64,000 nt of DNA from Straminergon stramineum (GCA_963920665.1 OY987273.1:1180501-1244500), one strand, 5' to 3'. Counted from the stretch's first letter, positions 13,001 to 24,544 are shown. Program-made: numbers and translations. Notes: generated from the letters alone by a model not told the origin.

Positions 13001-13583
13001 GTCATAGTCCTTAATGACGATGAGGAGGTGAATTCGGAGGAGTTGGTCCTCAACATCTCTATTGTGGACATCATGGACAATGAAAAAATTGACAGACCAA
13101 ATTGTTATACAAAGTTTGTGAACTTCCTTAAGAAGGTAACCTAATTTTTTTCATAGTACTCAAATTCATTATACTATGAAATTACATGAATATTTCCTTT
13201 TAGAAGGATTTATTATTTGAATGAAAATCTGTTTGAAGATGTCGGATGGGAAGGCTCGTGTGTATGACAATAAAGTCAACCGTCATCCATCAGTGGACCT
13301 TATTCTCTTTGACTGTCAAGAAAATCTACCTGTACTGGGGGTGTCTTTTCCAGCAATTCACGTGCCTATGTGGAACTCAGACATAGAGTATGAGGCCATA
13401 GCAATGGCATTTTTTTTTGCAAAGAAACATTTGGAAGACCATGGTTGCATCATTGTCTTTCATTCGTAGAGCATCGATGCAAAAGGTGTCATTGTAGGAC
13501 TATGTGAGTTATACTCCACATTTGTGAAGAAGGAGTGGATGGGTATGAATCGTGTGCACTTGACCTCAGCTTTGGTCAAAACC
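10041..13583 (+). pseudogene. ParB-like / methyltransferase-like gene (gene Y), copy 1, 5' part
   Basis: Exons align with copy 2 (58144-62736) through conserved GT-AG sites: 10041-about 10709, 10826-about 11000, 11128-11322, 11417-about 11632, 11766-about 12005, 12434-13135 and 13204-13583. The first carries IPLCRLVAMPMVRPTL, FAIGYREG and VCDGNHRLQAW, a ParB/Srx-like signature. The sixth is a Lys/Glu-rich coiled coil. The seventh has VDLILFDCQENLP and HLEDHGCIIVFHS, recalling methyltransferase strands 4 and 5, but with DCQE where DPPY would be catalytic. Stops break most exons. At 10473-10475, 11621-11623 and 13467-13469 a TAG replaces a Trp codon that is intact in copy 2. The gene is cut at 13583 by a CACTA element, close to its exon end, and resumes at 22357. 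Confidence 0.6.
12138..12225. repeat. Hairpin element 4, core GTCAGATTCGAC, intronic
   Basis: Arms of about 44 bp centred at 12181/12182, with GAAAAGAGTCGTC pairing with GACGACTCTTTT. It lies in the intron between exons 5 and 6 of gene Y copy 1. Element 5 lies in the same intron of copy 2, with a different but still complementary arm sequence. Confidence 0.8.
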
Positions 13584-13599
13584 CACTACAAGAAAACGG

Positions 13600-14060
13600 G
13601 TGTTTTATGACTACAAAAATATGACTGAGGATGACTGGCGACTATTTGCAGTCATATTTTTGGAGGCCAACTATTTGAAAAAAAATATGACTACAAATAT
13701 GACTGCTAGTCATGTTTTGGCCTTGTACATTGCAGGCGTATAGTATATGTTGGTTGGGAACTCCAAAATACTTCATAGAGCTTCATAGGGAGCATGTTTG
13801 GGGAACGCATAGTCATATTTATTAGTCATATTTTTGCATTAGTCATATTTTTGAGTCAATCATATTCATTAGTCATATTTTGCAATCATATTTTTATGAT
13901 AGTCACATTTTTTTTCTTTTAGGCAGCTTAAAGAAAATTTGGGCGGGAAATATATTTGGAAAGTGCTAAATCATATTTGCTAGTCATAATTTCACTTTAG
14001 TCATATTTTGCAGTTGTAATTTTGAGTCAGTCATATTTTGTAGACACATTTCTTTGGTAG
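13600..14060. repeat. CACTA left subterminal repeats (AGTCATATTT)
   Basis: About ten copies of AGTCATATTT or its complement in both orientations. In CACTA elements such motifs bind element-encoded proteins during transposition. Confidence 0.75.
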
Positions 14061-15430
14061 TTGTTTTTTGTTTCCTTGGTGGGAGCCTAAGGAAAAGGTT
14101 GGCAATGTAAGATGGGTTTTCTATATTTTGTCTCTAGAGACCATTCCTTGGGATGACTTTGTTTAATACCTATTAAAAAAAATTATTTTCTCTTGTATAA
14201 TGTGTCTATTACAAAATTAATTTCCAAATAATTTGGGATGGCACATGTTTATATTTTAATTAATATATTTAAAATTTTTATAGGAATTAGAAAAGGAATA
14301 GAGAGGAATAAAATAATTAATAATAGGAGATAATCAATTTTTATTTGAGTATTTAAGAAAAAATTAGAGAGGAATAAAAGTCTATGGACAAACCAAAACA
14401 CCAAAGTAGGACTAAGCTTAAGAATCCAAGATAGAAATCGGGCCTGCTTTGATTCATTATTGGAATTTGCTGTGGAATTTGCTAATTATATTAATTGATT
14501 GTGATGGCTAATGCGAAGTGAAATCTAATGCATTTAAACTAGTAATGTAGATTGAAGGCTGTAGAGTTTAGAAAAATTACTTGAAGATTGGAAAAATCTA
14601 ATCCAAAGAAAAGAAAGAACAGTATAAGAGAAATTCATGCTCCAGTGGCCATGGAGCAAGAGTAAGTGAGGAGTGCAATTTGTATTGAGAGTCTTTAAGT
14701 GTTTGAAGAAGAAGCGTAGGTTCAAGTTGCTACTTCAAGCTTTGGACATGGTTAGGAGACTAATATGACCCCTTTATAAGGATTTGACTATGTATTAAAC
14801 AAAGATTGTTGATTATAATACACGTAGTTGATTAAATGAATTTTTCAAGTCTTAAGTAGATATTTATTTATCACTTACAAGGTTGATGTTGTTACAATTG
14901 TTTGATTCTTAGAGTAATTAGAAATCAATTAGTAGTAGTAGAAGTCAAAGATTGCAATTCTAAACCATTTCAAAAAATGAAGGAAAAAAACAAAAAATGT
15001 TGAAAATAATTTGGAGAAAGTCAAGAGGGGGAAGTAGAAAGAAATAGGTTGAAAGAAAAGAATGAGATCATATATCTAATTTATACTCCTTATTGTAAAA
15101 GTTGTTATTTAGGTTGTATCCAAAAACACAAAAAATGTAACAAAAATGGACTAAAGTAGACTTCATGATACAATTACAATATACATGTTGAAGAATAGGG
15201 ATGTTGTGAAAACAAATTTCAAGGCATGTCCTTAAATTTGGCACTTAGTTTATTCTCTTCTTGTAGAAACTATAGTTGTATTAGAAATTAGAGGTTTAAA
15301 TCAAACCTCTAAGAATTTATTAAATCCAATTTGGAATTCAAGAACACTTCGTTAATTTGTAGAGGATTCTAGCAACATATCACACTTGAAAAAATAGAAA
15401 AAAACTATGGAAGATAGAGTACGATGAAAT
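14061..15430. other. AT-rich CACTA interior without coding potential
   Basis: Only a 63-codon frame at 14534-14725 (minus), with no recognisable motif. I see no gene. Confidence 0.5.
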
Positions 15431-15685
15431 AAGGCCATATTCGTTATATTGAGACTTTTCGCAAATTTTGAGACAGAATGCTAGTTATTGGAAAATTCAT
15501 TTAAAAAATTAGGAATTGAAACCAAAAATAAATAATGCTCAAATAGTGATCCTACAATGAAATTCTAAAAGTTGGTGTTGTTACCTATTTATAAAAAAAT
15601 ACCAATAAAGAGATCAAACGGTTTATTCTTGAGTCGAGGATAAAATTTAGACTACGAAAGGTCTGAATATAATGAATATGGCCTT
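15431..15685. mobile_element. 255-bp MITE, copy A, with 4-bp target duplication
   Basis: Terminal inverted repeats of about 30 bp begin AAGGCCATATTCGTTATATT and, at the other end inverted, AAGGCCATATTCATTATATT. The flanks are AAAT (15427-15430) and AAAT (15686-15689). It is the reverse complement of copy B at 46536-46790, which has exactly the same length. It has no coding capacity. A 4-bp duplication does not fit hAT (8), CACTA (3), Mutator (9-11) or Tc1/mariner (TA), so the superfamily is open. Confidence 0.9.
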
Positions 15686-16740
15686 AAATTGGATAATCTA
15701 TTGCATTAGTTTTGGATAAAAAATACCAAAGTTCATCTAATTCAAGTAAAAAAGGAAACTTGAAATTTAGTGACATTTAAAATTCAATTTTGAAAGTACG
15801 AATGAATTAAAAATTTTAAGCTAAGAGAAAATGTTGGATGAAATCTTGAAGGATAAATTGAAAACAAACCTTCATCCATCTATAGTTTTTTGCTAAAAAC
15901 ATTTCCTTATAAATATCTTTACGATTTTAGAATAAGCCTGCAACGTTCTACTACTTAAATTAAAAAAATTTAAAATTTCTCAACTAGGATTTGGAAGTCT
16001 AGAGTTTTGACCGTGATTGGTCAAAACCATCTAAAACCTTTGACTTTTATAGTTCATGTGTGTTTTAGTTTAGATGTGAATCACTTATAGTTTATCATTA
16101 GAAAAAAAAATTGTTCATTGCTTAGAATACCCATTGAACAATATTGAAATATCCAACTTAGGATTTGAAGTGCAACAACAAAAAATATAGTTGTGTTTAT
16201 TTTATCTCAAGGATATAGATAAAACACTCATATATATCATATATTGAAGTTTGTTTCTTTTTTAGAAAGGTTCTCCGTAATGTCATATAAGCCGTATTTA
16301 TAAAGAATCTTTATAGGGTTGTTTAGAAGTTATAGAATTATTTATATGAAGATTGAGGCTCACTATGATATACATGGTTGAATTGAAATTAAAAGATGGT
16401 TGTTTGAATGTTTCTACAAAGATATAGAGTATAAAAACATAATCCCTTTTAAAAAATTCAAACATTTTTTTTAGTATTGCCTCTATAAAATACTTTTGCT
16501 CTTATATACTTAGTGCATGGACGTAGATAATTTGATTCATGCATGAATTTTTTTTGCTATAACTATAGGTGCTTAAGGCCTTGTAACTTCCCTTTACACA
16601 TTTTGTAGAGTTGTATTGCAACATACATCCACTTTGTAGCAAATTTTGTTGTTAAAATAACTTAATTGCTTAGTATAGTCATATTTATTGACTCGCATGA
16701 CTACGTCAAGTCGCATGACTAGAGCAAGTCATGTGCATAA
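15686..16740. other. AT-rich CACTA interior, nothing recognised
   Basis: Stops are frequent in all frames. I see no gene or repeat. Confidence 0.5.
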
Positions 16741-16754
16741 CTAGGGTTTTTAAA

Positions 16755-17700
16755 CCCTAGCCGCCATTTCTTCTTCTTCTTCTTCTTTGTTTTTTGTTGC
16801 CTCTTACGTTTTGTTTCTTGTTGTTTTTCTAGCTCTTGGTTCTTCTTGCCTCCTAGTCCTTACTTTTTGTTTATTTTTAGTTCTTGATCTTTGCTTCTAG
16901 TTTCTTCTTGTTACCTCTTAATTCTTGCTTCGTAGTTCTTACTTTTTGTTGCTTCTTAGTTCTTGATTTTTGGTTTTAGTTCTTGATTTTGTTTCTAATT
17001 TCTTCTTATTACCTCTTAATTCTTGCTTCCTAGTTCTTGATTCTTGTTTGTAGTTTCTTCTTGTTACTTCTTAATTCTTGCTTCTTAGTTCCTATTTTTA
17101 TTGTTTCTTAGTTCTTGATTCTTGTTTGTAGTTTCTTCTTGTTCCATCTTAATTTTTGCTTCCTAGATCTTATCTTTTGTTGCTTCCTAATTGTTACTTT
17201 TAATTTCTTTTTAATTCATTTTAACTTGTGTTTCTTGTTTTTTTTTAATTCTTGTTTTTTCTTGTTATTTATTGCATTTGATTGCATCTTAAATTGTGTT
17301 TTTTATTGCTTCTTGTTGCATCTTAGTTATTTCTTCTTCTTGTTATTTATTGCATCTTAAATCATATTTTTTATTGCTTCTTGTTGCCTTTTAGTTCTTA
17401 TTTTCTCTTGTTATTTGTTGCATTTCATTCTATTTTATTGCATCTTAAGTTGTGTCTCTTGTTTTGTTTTGTAGCACCTTAATTCTTACTTCTTCTTATT
17501 TATTATTACCTCTTAACACTTGCCACCTTCTAGTTTTTGTTTCTTTTATCACTATTGTTGTTATTTCTTCTTATTTATTTATATCTTTTAAAGATATAGT
17601 GGTTACAAATTTTTCTTACTTTAAACTTGTGCCTCATATTTTTTGTTGCCTTAAATCTTTGAAGGTTGAGTTATATTATTCATTCACTAAAAATTAATCT
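16755..17700 (+). repeat. Pyrimidine-rich low-complexity tract (TTCTTGCTTCTTAGTTC-like)
   Basis: A degenerate tandem repeat of units such as TTCTTGCTTCCTAGTTC, opening with a (TTC)n run near 16770. The open frames here (17115-17360, 17452-17697) encode only Phe/Leu/Cys/Ser low complexity and are not taken as genes. Confidence 0.7.
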
Positions 17701-18089
17701 CCTTCATTGTATATGTAGGCACTTAAAGCTGGATTGAAGTTATCGGAGGCTACTTACAACACTTGAGAAGCAACTTCTTCAAATTTCAGTAAGAAATATA
17801 GGTCCTAGAGCTTATAGGAATATACACTTATAGAATGTCATTGTCATATGTTTTGTGTTAGTGACTATTAAATGCCATTGAAAAGAGTCACATTTTTTAT
17901 GGCATTTTTTCTCTTTAATATGATTGTCTTTTATGCATCTCAATAATCATATGTACTCAATTTTTATTTGATGGAGTCATTTATTTAGCTGCTAAACCAT
18001 GTTGATGCATGATTGCAATGCCTCAAGTCGATTTAGAATGTATAGAATATGAGTGTAGTTTATAGCAAAAGCTACTATAAACCTCAAGT

Positions 18090-18735
18090 CACCCCAATTA
18101 CAAATATCACTTGCTTGAGTCATATTTTATAATATATCTTAGCCAAAATATGACTTGTTGTAGTTATATAATGCTCACAATCATGTTATTAATATGATTC
18201 TATAATTTTAAAATTATGACTACATTCAATCATAAAATTACAAGTAATATTCCATGAGAACTACCACATGAACTAAAATATGACTTACATTAGTCATATT
18301 TTACATCAATAAAATTATGACTCATGAAGGTTATATTCCACATCAAGAAAAAATTATGACTTTCTAGAGTCATTTTTACATCAACATGTAGAGCATATGA
18401 CTCATAAAAGTCATTTTTCATAATCACAAAAATATGATTCACGAGAATCATTTTTCACATCAACCAAAAATATGACTCATGAAGGTCATATTCCACATCA
18501 ACAAAAAATACGACCCACTAGAGTCATTTTTACATCAACATATAGAGAATATGATTCATGAGAGTCGTTTTTCACATCAACCAAAAATATAACTCATAGA
18601 AGTCATATTCCACATTAATAAAAAATATCACTACATAGAGTCATATGCCACATGAACCAAAATATGACTCAATGTAGTCATATTCCACGTTAGCCAAAAA
18701 TATGACTACATGGAGTCATATGCCAAGTAGACTTT
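18090..18735. repeat. CACTA right subterminal repeats
   Basis: About ten degenerate units of roughly 55-65 bp, each with AAATATGACTCA...GAGTCATATTCCACATCAA, giving alternating inverted AGTCAT motifs. The array continues after the nested insertion at 22177-22340, which shows that the 18825-22171 element split it. Confidence 0.75.
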
Positions 18736-20000
18736 TTTTTCTTTTGCCTGGGCAATTCAAGGAAAAGTCAAGACTCCAAGGATAGTCAACATATATGCCA
18801 CATAGGCAATATACAGCTAAGTATTGTCGTAGCACAGGATAAGTAAATTCCCTATTATGCTCACAAAAATCACTCTAGAGCATAACAAAGTGACTCTAAA
18901 GATCGAACCCACGAGATTCTGTGAAGTATTTATTTGATTTGGGTGAGTAAGCGCTTTCACCCTCTAACACTTCCTTTCCGGTCCTAGATCTAAAACCGGA
19001 ACCAAACAACCACCTAGAGGATCCGGACCGGATTACTTCCCACCCGATTCATAAATCCTCTGTTAAACCCAATTCTCCCAATCTCCAAGACCTAAACAAT
19101 TCCGGTCCTGGTACTACTCTGAACCAATCCGCTCCGACTGGTTCGCGTATCTTCCCAACACTCTTCTGGTTTAGTTTTGCCTCTGTTGGACCATTAGAGG
19201 GTTCGCCGCTTAGGTTTCTGAGTGGTAGGCCCACCACTCCTTCTGCGGATTATAGTGGTTGAAGACCCACTGTTCTCTCCCTTCCTCTCCTAACTAACTT
19301 GGATCCGGTTTGATCCCTCACAACAATCCGGACAACAATCCGGAATGCAGGTCACACAGAGATCCCCCGTACGATCCGTTCTTACTATAATGACCTCAAT
19401 GCCAGCTCCTACCCGTGCGAAGCTAGGTGGTTACAAGTGTACTCGTCCATTCCAACAGTACCAAGGATCTTTCCGTTTACCAACTATGGTGATGAGACCT
19501 CTCAGAAGGTCGGACACTCGACCGGACTACCCGTCTAGGAGTTCTAGCACGACTAAGGATACCCTCCCTATCCGCCTAGCCTAACAGCGGCTATCTCACC
19601 TGGAACTTTAAAACCCTACATCTTGCTAAGGCACTGAAATACACTCCCAACTCTTACGCAACCTGCACACACACTAAGGATCGGAAACTATCGCACTAAG
19701 GGGAGAAATCTAACCACAACTCTGCCTTACACCTTCATAACTCCACATCATGCAAACCTGCCAAGCTTGGGAGACACACACAACGAGAGAGCGCATACAA
19801 AGGTACAACAGAAATTGCAAAAAGAAGACTCCCAGCGTCCCTCGCGGGCGCTGACTATATACATTTCAAAAAGTTACAAATGGGTGGGAAAACTCGCGAA
19901 AGTTCTGCCGCCATCTCGATCAGACTTTCCGGTCCTACCTACTCCCCACTGGACCGGAACAGGTTCCGTATCCGTTCCTACTCTTCCTCCTCTGCACATC

Positions 20001-21653
20001 CTAAGTCCCTATCCGCGATTCGATGGTCGCGCTGTCCGCTCCCGGGTCCATCTGCTCAAAAACCTCGTTGAGGTTCCGACTCCGCTCGATCTCTTGAACT
20101 TGAGGAACCGGATTACCTTCTATGGATGCAGGCGGTGAGTCCAAGTCGATGGCGGTTCCAGGCGTACCGGCCTGGGTCGTTCTCTTGGACTTGGGGGTCG
20201 TATCCTTCCCCTCGCCTGTTGTCACTTCCGGGAATGAATCTGGGAGAGAGATATCCGAGAGTCAGATACCGCGAGAGCAGGTTGCTCTCAACAGTATCCG
20301 GGTACTCTCCTCCATCCGGTCTGCTGCCTTCCGTGCCTCTTGCATTGCCGCTTCTACCTGCTCGGCAAAGTCGTTGAGGATCCGCACCATCCGGGAACCA
20401 GATAGCTTCTTCTCCTCGTGCACCCGCTCGTCAAATAATTTGGCCTTGGTGAGGGCCGTTCTGGTCTCCCCGAACGTGGCCTTCACTTGCTCCATCATTT
20501 GCCGAGCATCCTCTGTAATCGATTTGGTGGCGGCGAAGTTCTCTTGGTGCACCAGGATCTTCGTCTTCATCCGATCTACTTCCTCTTGTAACTGGCGGAT
20601 CTCTGCTTCTTGCTTCCGGGACTCGACCGGATCAGAAATACAGGCCGCCACTTTTTCCGGTAGCTCCCGGTTGGGTGCTGCTCCTACCAACTACCCAATG
20701 GCTACTACTATCCTTCTTTTCCGTTCCCAGTCCATCCGGATGTCGCAAAGGACCTTCACCAAAGGTGGGAACGGATCCTCGGGATCCATTGCCTTCTCCT
20801 CTTCCGGTTTCCCTTCCAGAGCGAGAGTGTTGGGCCCAGGTGGTGTCCCTCGTTTGTTCGGGGAGGTAGTCTTGTGACGCTTGACCGGCGGTACTAGCGC
20901 TTCCTCATCTTCCGACTCCGAATCCTCTCCTGGTTTAGAACCGGATTCACTCTCTCGATCCGATCCTGATTCCCCATATCTGAGAACTACTTCCTAATTC
21001 TTATACACCTCGTCCTCTCTATCGTTCAGGAGTTGATTCGACTGATAGAAGTGCATCAAGTAGGGACTTATTGGAGTTGCCCTACTCTTTCCGATTCTAC
21101 TAACTAACTGGAGCACCAGATCGGAAATGATCCGGGCCCAGTCGAATTTCCGGTCCCCTCTCAGGGCCCCGAAAATAGTGTTCGCAAGGGTAATAGTTAC
21201 CCTTGTTGGCTTCTCCGGATGGAGGATCGGAACGAGGAACTGTAGGAGTCAGCGGTTTTGCTCATCCTTACAGTCCTCGATTGCGTATCCGTCCTTCGGG
21301 TTTACTGCTCCCTCGAACTTGCCCCGGACGAAGTCGTCCTTCCGGTTGGCCATCCCAAATCCTCCTGGCCGGAAGCTGTACACTGATCTCCAGACTTCTT
21401 CCGTCCAGAGAGTCGGAACCGCTCTCAGCGTATTGTCCCACTCATTAGACACTTTCCCCGAGAGTTCCCGGACGAAGACTTCCTCCTTGAAACCCCAGGG
21501 TTTGGTTGCAAACCCTATACAATCCATGGAGTTTAAATCATCCATGAGTTTCGCTCGAGTATCCTCTGACAGCGGGATAACCGGAACTACTTTCCGGAGT
21601 TTGACATCTGACGACGAGCTAGCCTGACCTCTAGTCCTTTTGAGCTGCGGCAT
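20001..21653 (-). pseudogene. Gag-like / plant-transposon-like protein with coiled coil
   Basis: A single frame of about 550 codons starting MPQLKRTRGQ. It is broken by a TGA at 21249-21251, a TAG near 20994, a TAG at 20691 and a TGA at 20262. The first 220 residues form a globular part (FVRELSGKVSNEW, then RVTITLANTIFGALRG and SPYLMHFYQ), resembling in outline the plant retroelement gag-like domain called 'putative plant transposon protein'. A Glu/Ser-rich linker with basic clusters and a long coiled coil (QLQEEVDRMKTKI) follow. No zinc knuckle, protease or reverse transcriptase is seen. The family call is tentative. Confidence 0.5.
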
Positions 21654-21898
21654 GGTCGCGCACGAGCTGTTGGGAACTCTTTCCGATCCTGCCTTACTGT
21701 CGCTCTCCTAGCCGCACGTCCTGTTCCTTTCCTTCACTCTCCGATCTCAACCGGAAATCAAACTAACACTGTAGTGGACATTATAACACTCGCAAAAAAC
21801 ACTCGCCACAGTGACTGACACGGAACACCTAAGCTGATAGACACGACGAGCGCTGGAAAATGAAAAAGTGAAAAGGGGTGCGACTGGCCAGGCCAGCC

Positions 21899-21906
21899 CC
21901 TTTATA
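21899..21906 (-). promoter_or_regulatory. Putative TATA box (TATAAAGG)
   Basis: On minus, TAGTATAAAGGGG lies about 250 bp upstream of the gag-like ATG at 21653. The spacing is plausible for a transcript with a leader. Confidence 0.4.
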
Positions 21907-22356
21907 CTAGCCGGCCCCCATTGCCACCTCAGCACGATCTAATTCGGATCCGGTTCGTCTAAGGTATCCGGTTTGTCACTTATCCGGTCCGACATTCGCT
22001 CTTATCCGTTTATTCTCTGGAAACGGGGTGGAGTAGATCCTGTTGCTAACTCATTCTCCACTTCTATTTCCGCTCCTTATGGTTTCTTAACCAAATCCGG
22101 ATATCTTTATCTAACTATCCGGTTAGTATTACTAAGTAAAACCAAAAAAATTAGAATTTCATGCTGCCACAAGTATACCCCCAATACAAATGACTGCAAA
22201 TATGACTCATGAAAAATTTGACTAGTTGGTAATGACTAGACCTAGTCATATCGCGTGTCATCTATAGTGTTTTCTGTCGAAGTCATATTTTGAGATTTTA
22301 TGACTCATTGTAGTCATTTTTTGCAGTCATAAAACAACCATTTTGGTGTAGTGACC

Positions 22357-23397
22357 ACTACGGTAAATTTTTCACAATTATTCACAATTTATTAGACATT
22401 TGACATTGTCTGCTATTGTTCATTCATATCTAATATGTATTTGGTTCCTATTCTTACAAACTTTAAAGTTTGGCATCATCCTCCTAGTGAAAGACCTTGG
22501 CGAGAGAGGAAAATCAAATTTCTCTTTCAAGCGCTCACCATCAATGCTGAAGGCAAAAGTGGACATAAGATGAGATGAGATTTTGATTAACTACACCACA
22601 GAGGAGACCATGTTGATGAATGAGGCGACATCATTGCCGTGGCGAGGGGCTCGAGAGAAAGATGCAAGATTTTACCAATTTATCATTGAAGGAACAACTG
22701 AAGAAGGGGATTTGGTTTGGGATTGCAGAGCATCTAAGGGTAAGTTTTGAATCCAAAAATTGTGAGCTTCAATTCAAATATGTATATAAAATCATTCAAG
22801 TAATAAATTGTTTGTTATTCATCACAGGTGCTTCTATTACGACATATCGTGGGATGGGGTGCCACATTATAGCTTTGGAGGAGGATGAAGAAATTCTTGA
22901 AGCCCTTCTTTTGCCCATGCAAAAGACAACTCCTGCTATAGTGGTAGTTGAAGTCAATGATCCGCCAATTAAGGTTCCGAAATCACAAGATCTAAACACC
23001 ATGAATGTGGTACCTCGGAAGTTCATTCGGAGGGATAGACCTAGTAAGTAAGTTTAAAGATTTGTGAAAGCTTTGTGTGTATAGGACTTCTAATGTTTAA
23101 TGAATCTAATAATGAATCATTCTTGTTTGTAGTGCCAAAGGGTTCATGTCAACAAATGCAGTGATGAAGAAGCGAAGACTTCTCTTGAGTCCAAAGAAGT
23201 CATTTGATCTTTCAGTGTATGCCAAGCAAATGGCATCGGCGTTTGTGGAGTTTGGTTGCTCTAAACCTAAACCCCATAAACAAACATATGCTTTCAATGT
23301 TCTAGAGTTCATAAACGGATCGGCATTTGAGGGTAGAGAGACATCAGATTCCTCTACCAATGAGGATTCTACAACAGAGTCCACTACGACATAAACT
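22357..23397 (+). pseudogene. ParB-like / methyltransferase-like gene (gene Y), copy 1, 3' part
   Basis: Continues the gene after the CACTA insertion. The exon near 22461-22734 encodes TLKFGIILLVKDLGERGKSN, KAKVDIR*DEILINYTTEE and GDLVWDCRASKG. It then splices (GG|GTAAGT) to an exon at 22829 (ACAG|GTGCTTCT) giving GASITTYRGMGCHIIALEED. This matches the SAM-binding motif I region of N4/N6 DNA methyltransferases (VLDPFxGSGT...GxxxxGIE), with DCRASKG in place of DPFAGSG. The last exon starts after TTTGTAG near 23133 and ends STTT followed by TAA, as in copy 2. Several stops show it is a pseudogene. Confidence 0.6.
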
Positions 23398-23548
23398 TAT
23401 GAGATTGACCTATCTCATGAGTCAAACTATTATGTGTTCATTTTCATTATAATTAGATTTGTGTGTTTTATAGCTACATCTTGGATAGTTGGATGGATGA
23501 GATTTATTTTTCTTTCCATTCTTCCATTGCTTGACATTTCTTTAATTG

Positions 23549-24180
23549 TGTGCAAATCAAAGTGTCCTAACCAAAAATGTAGGGTGTAAAATGGGAAAAA
23601 AAAAATTCACACCAACCAAAGTGTCTTCATAAAATTAATATGGTGTGGAAAATAGTATGTTCATAACAACCAAACTATCTATCCAAAAAAAAAGGGTGTC
23701 AAAATGAAAAATAAGATCACGCCCATCGAAGTGTCTTTTAAATATTATATGATGTTAGAAAGAAAGGTCCTCACCAATCAAATTGTCTTAAAAAAAAATA
23801 GGGTGTGAAAAAGAAATTCATGCAAAGTAAAAAGCCCAAGTGTTGGGATCCTTGCATACAAAACTAAATTAACACCCCAAAATGCCTTAACAAAAAAAAT
23901 AGGGTGTAAAAATGAAAAAAACATTCACCCCAATCAAAGTGTCTTCATAAAAATAATAGTGTGGAAAAGAGTATATTCACACCAACCAAGAAGTCTAAAT
24001 CTTTAAAAAAATTGGGTGTGAACCACAAAAAATTATTCACACCACCAAAAGTGTCTTACCCAAAAAATAGGGTGTAAAATGGAGAAATAGATTTACACCT
24101 ACCAAAGTGCCTTAACCAAAAAAATTGGGTGTCTTATTGTAAATACAAGGGTGTGAAATATGCCGCATGTAGGGGGGGCT
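23549..24180 (+). repeat. Degenerate tandem repeat (about 57-bp unit, GGGTGT...CACACCAACCAAAGTGTC)
   Basis: About ten imperfect units built on CCAAAGTGTCTTAACCAAAA, AATAGGGTGTGAAAATG and ATTCACACC. A related sequence follows the other gene copy in the same relative place (57580-57990, inverted), so it travelled with the gene. Confidence 0.75.
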
Positions 24181-24544
24181 ATAAAACATACAAACAATGA
24201 CTCAATCAAATGCAAATGTTGGTACATATTTTTTTTAAATATGTAAGTCACTTCAAATTTGGACAAAATTAACTAATATTTCCTGAAATTTAAAATTTTG
24301 TACACCCACGGTCATAGGTCCTTCACACTTTTTTTCTGGAAATTTTTTCCTGCTCATATACTCGTAGGCTCACAAGCTTGCGTGCTAGCAACCCTAGTAG
24401 ACAACCTAAAGGTTTGGGTGAAATAACGACCACAAGCCATGGTGAATTTGTGGTAGACATTTCACCCTAATCTTAAGGTTTAGGACTTCATCTAATTTTG
24501 AATTATAGAATTCATTTCTCTTCATAATTGTAAGTACTGCCAAA

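Larger units (their letters stand above)
18825..22171 (-). mobile_element. Nested 3.35-kb element with TG...CA ends, gag-only
   Basis: This block is clearly richer in GC (CCGG, CGGA) than its CACTA host. It begins TGTCGTAGCACAGG, ends GCTGCCACA, and is flanked by the 5-bp duplication AGTAT (18820-18824 and 22172-22176), as LTR retroelements make. I do not see a second copy of either end, so full LTRs are not demonstrated. The first 13 bases of the two ends are weakly inverted-repeat-like. It carries one minus-strand frame (20001-21653) and no polymerase. It may be a decayed or non-autonomous LTR element, or an unusual DNA element. Confidence 0.6.
13584..22353. mobile_element. Non-autonomous CACTA (En/Spm-type) transposon, 8770 bp
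   Basis: The ends are CACTACAAGAAAACGGG and, inverted, CACTACACCAAAATGG, both followed by TGTTTTATGACT. They are flanked by the 3-bp duplication ACC (13581-13583 and 22354-22356), as CACTA elements make. Both ends are dense in AGTCATATTT / AAATATGACT subterminal motifs. No transposase or TNPA-like frame is visible, so the element is non-autonomous or decayed. Removing it restores the splice context of gene Y (ACC ACT ACG|GTAAAT). It contains two younger insertions: the MITE at 15431-15685 and the gag-only element at 18825-22171. Confidence 0.9.

Noticed and set aside
17115..17697. Two 81-codon plus-strand frames rich in Phe/Leu/Cys
   Set aside because: They are readings of the pyrimidine-rich low-complexity tract, without motif or start context.
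18899..18912. GATCGAACCC, a reversed B-box-like word inside the nested element
   Set aside because: No A box at the right distance and no A-tail, so not called a tRNA or SINE.
20122..20877. 251-codon plus-strand frame, the longest on plus in the nested element
   Set aside because: It is the antisense shadow of the gag-like minus-strand frame, which has coherent domains and a coiled coil.
18825..22171. Possible plastid or bacterial insertion because of higher GC
   Set aside because: The target duplication and gag-like frame fit an element; no organelle or bacterial gene is visible.
23549..24180. CRISPR-like spaced repeats
   Set aside because: Units are degenerate and continuous, without constant repeats and unique spacers; the DNA is eukaryotic.
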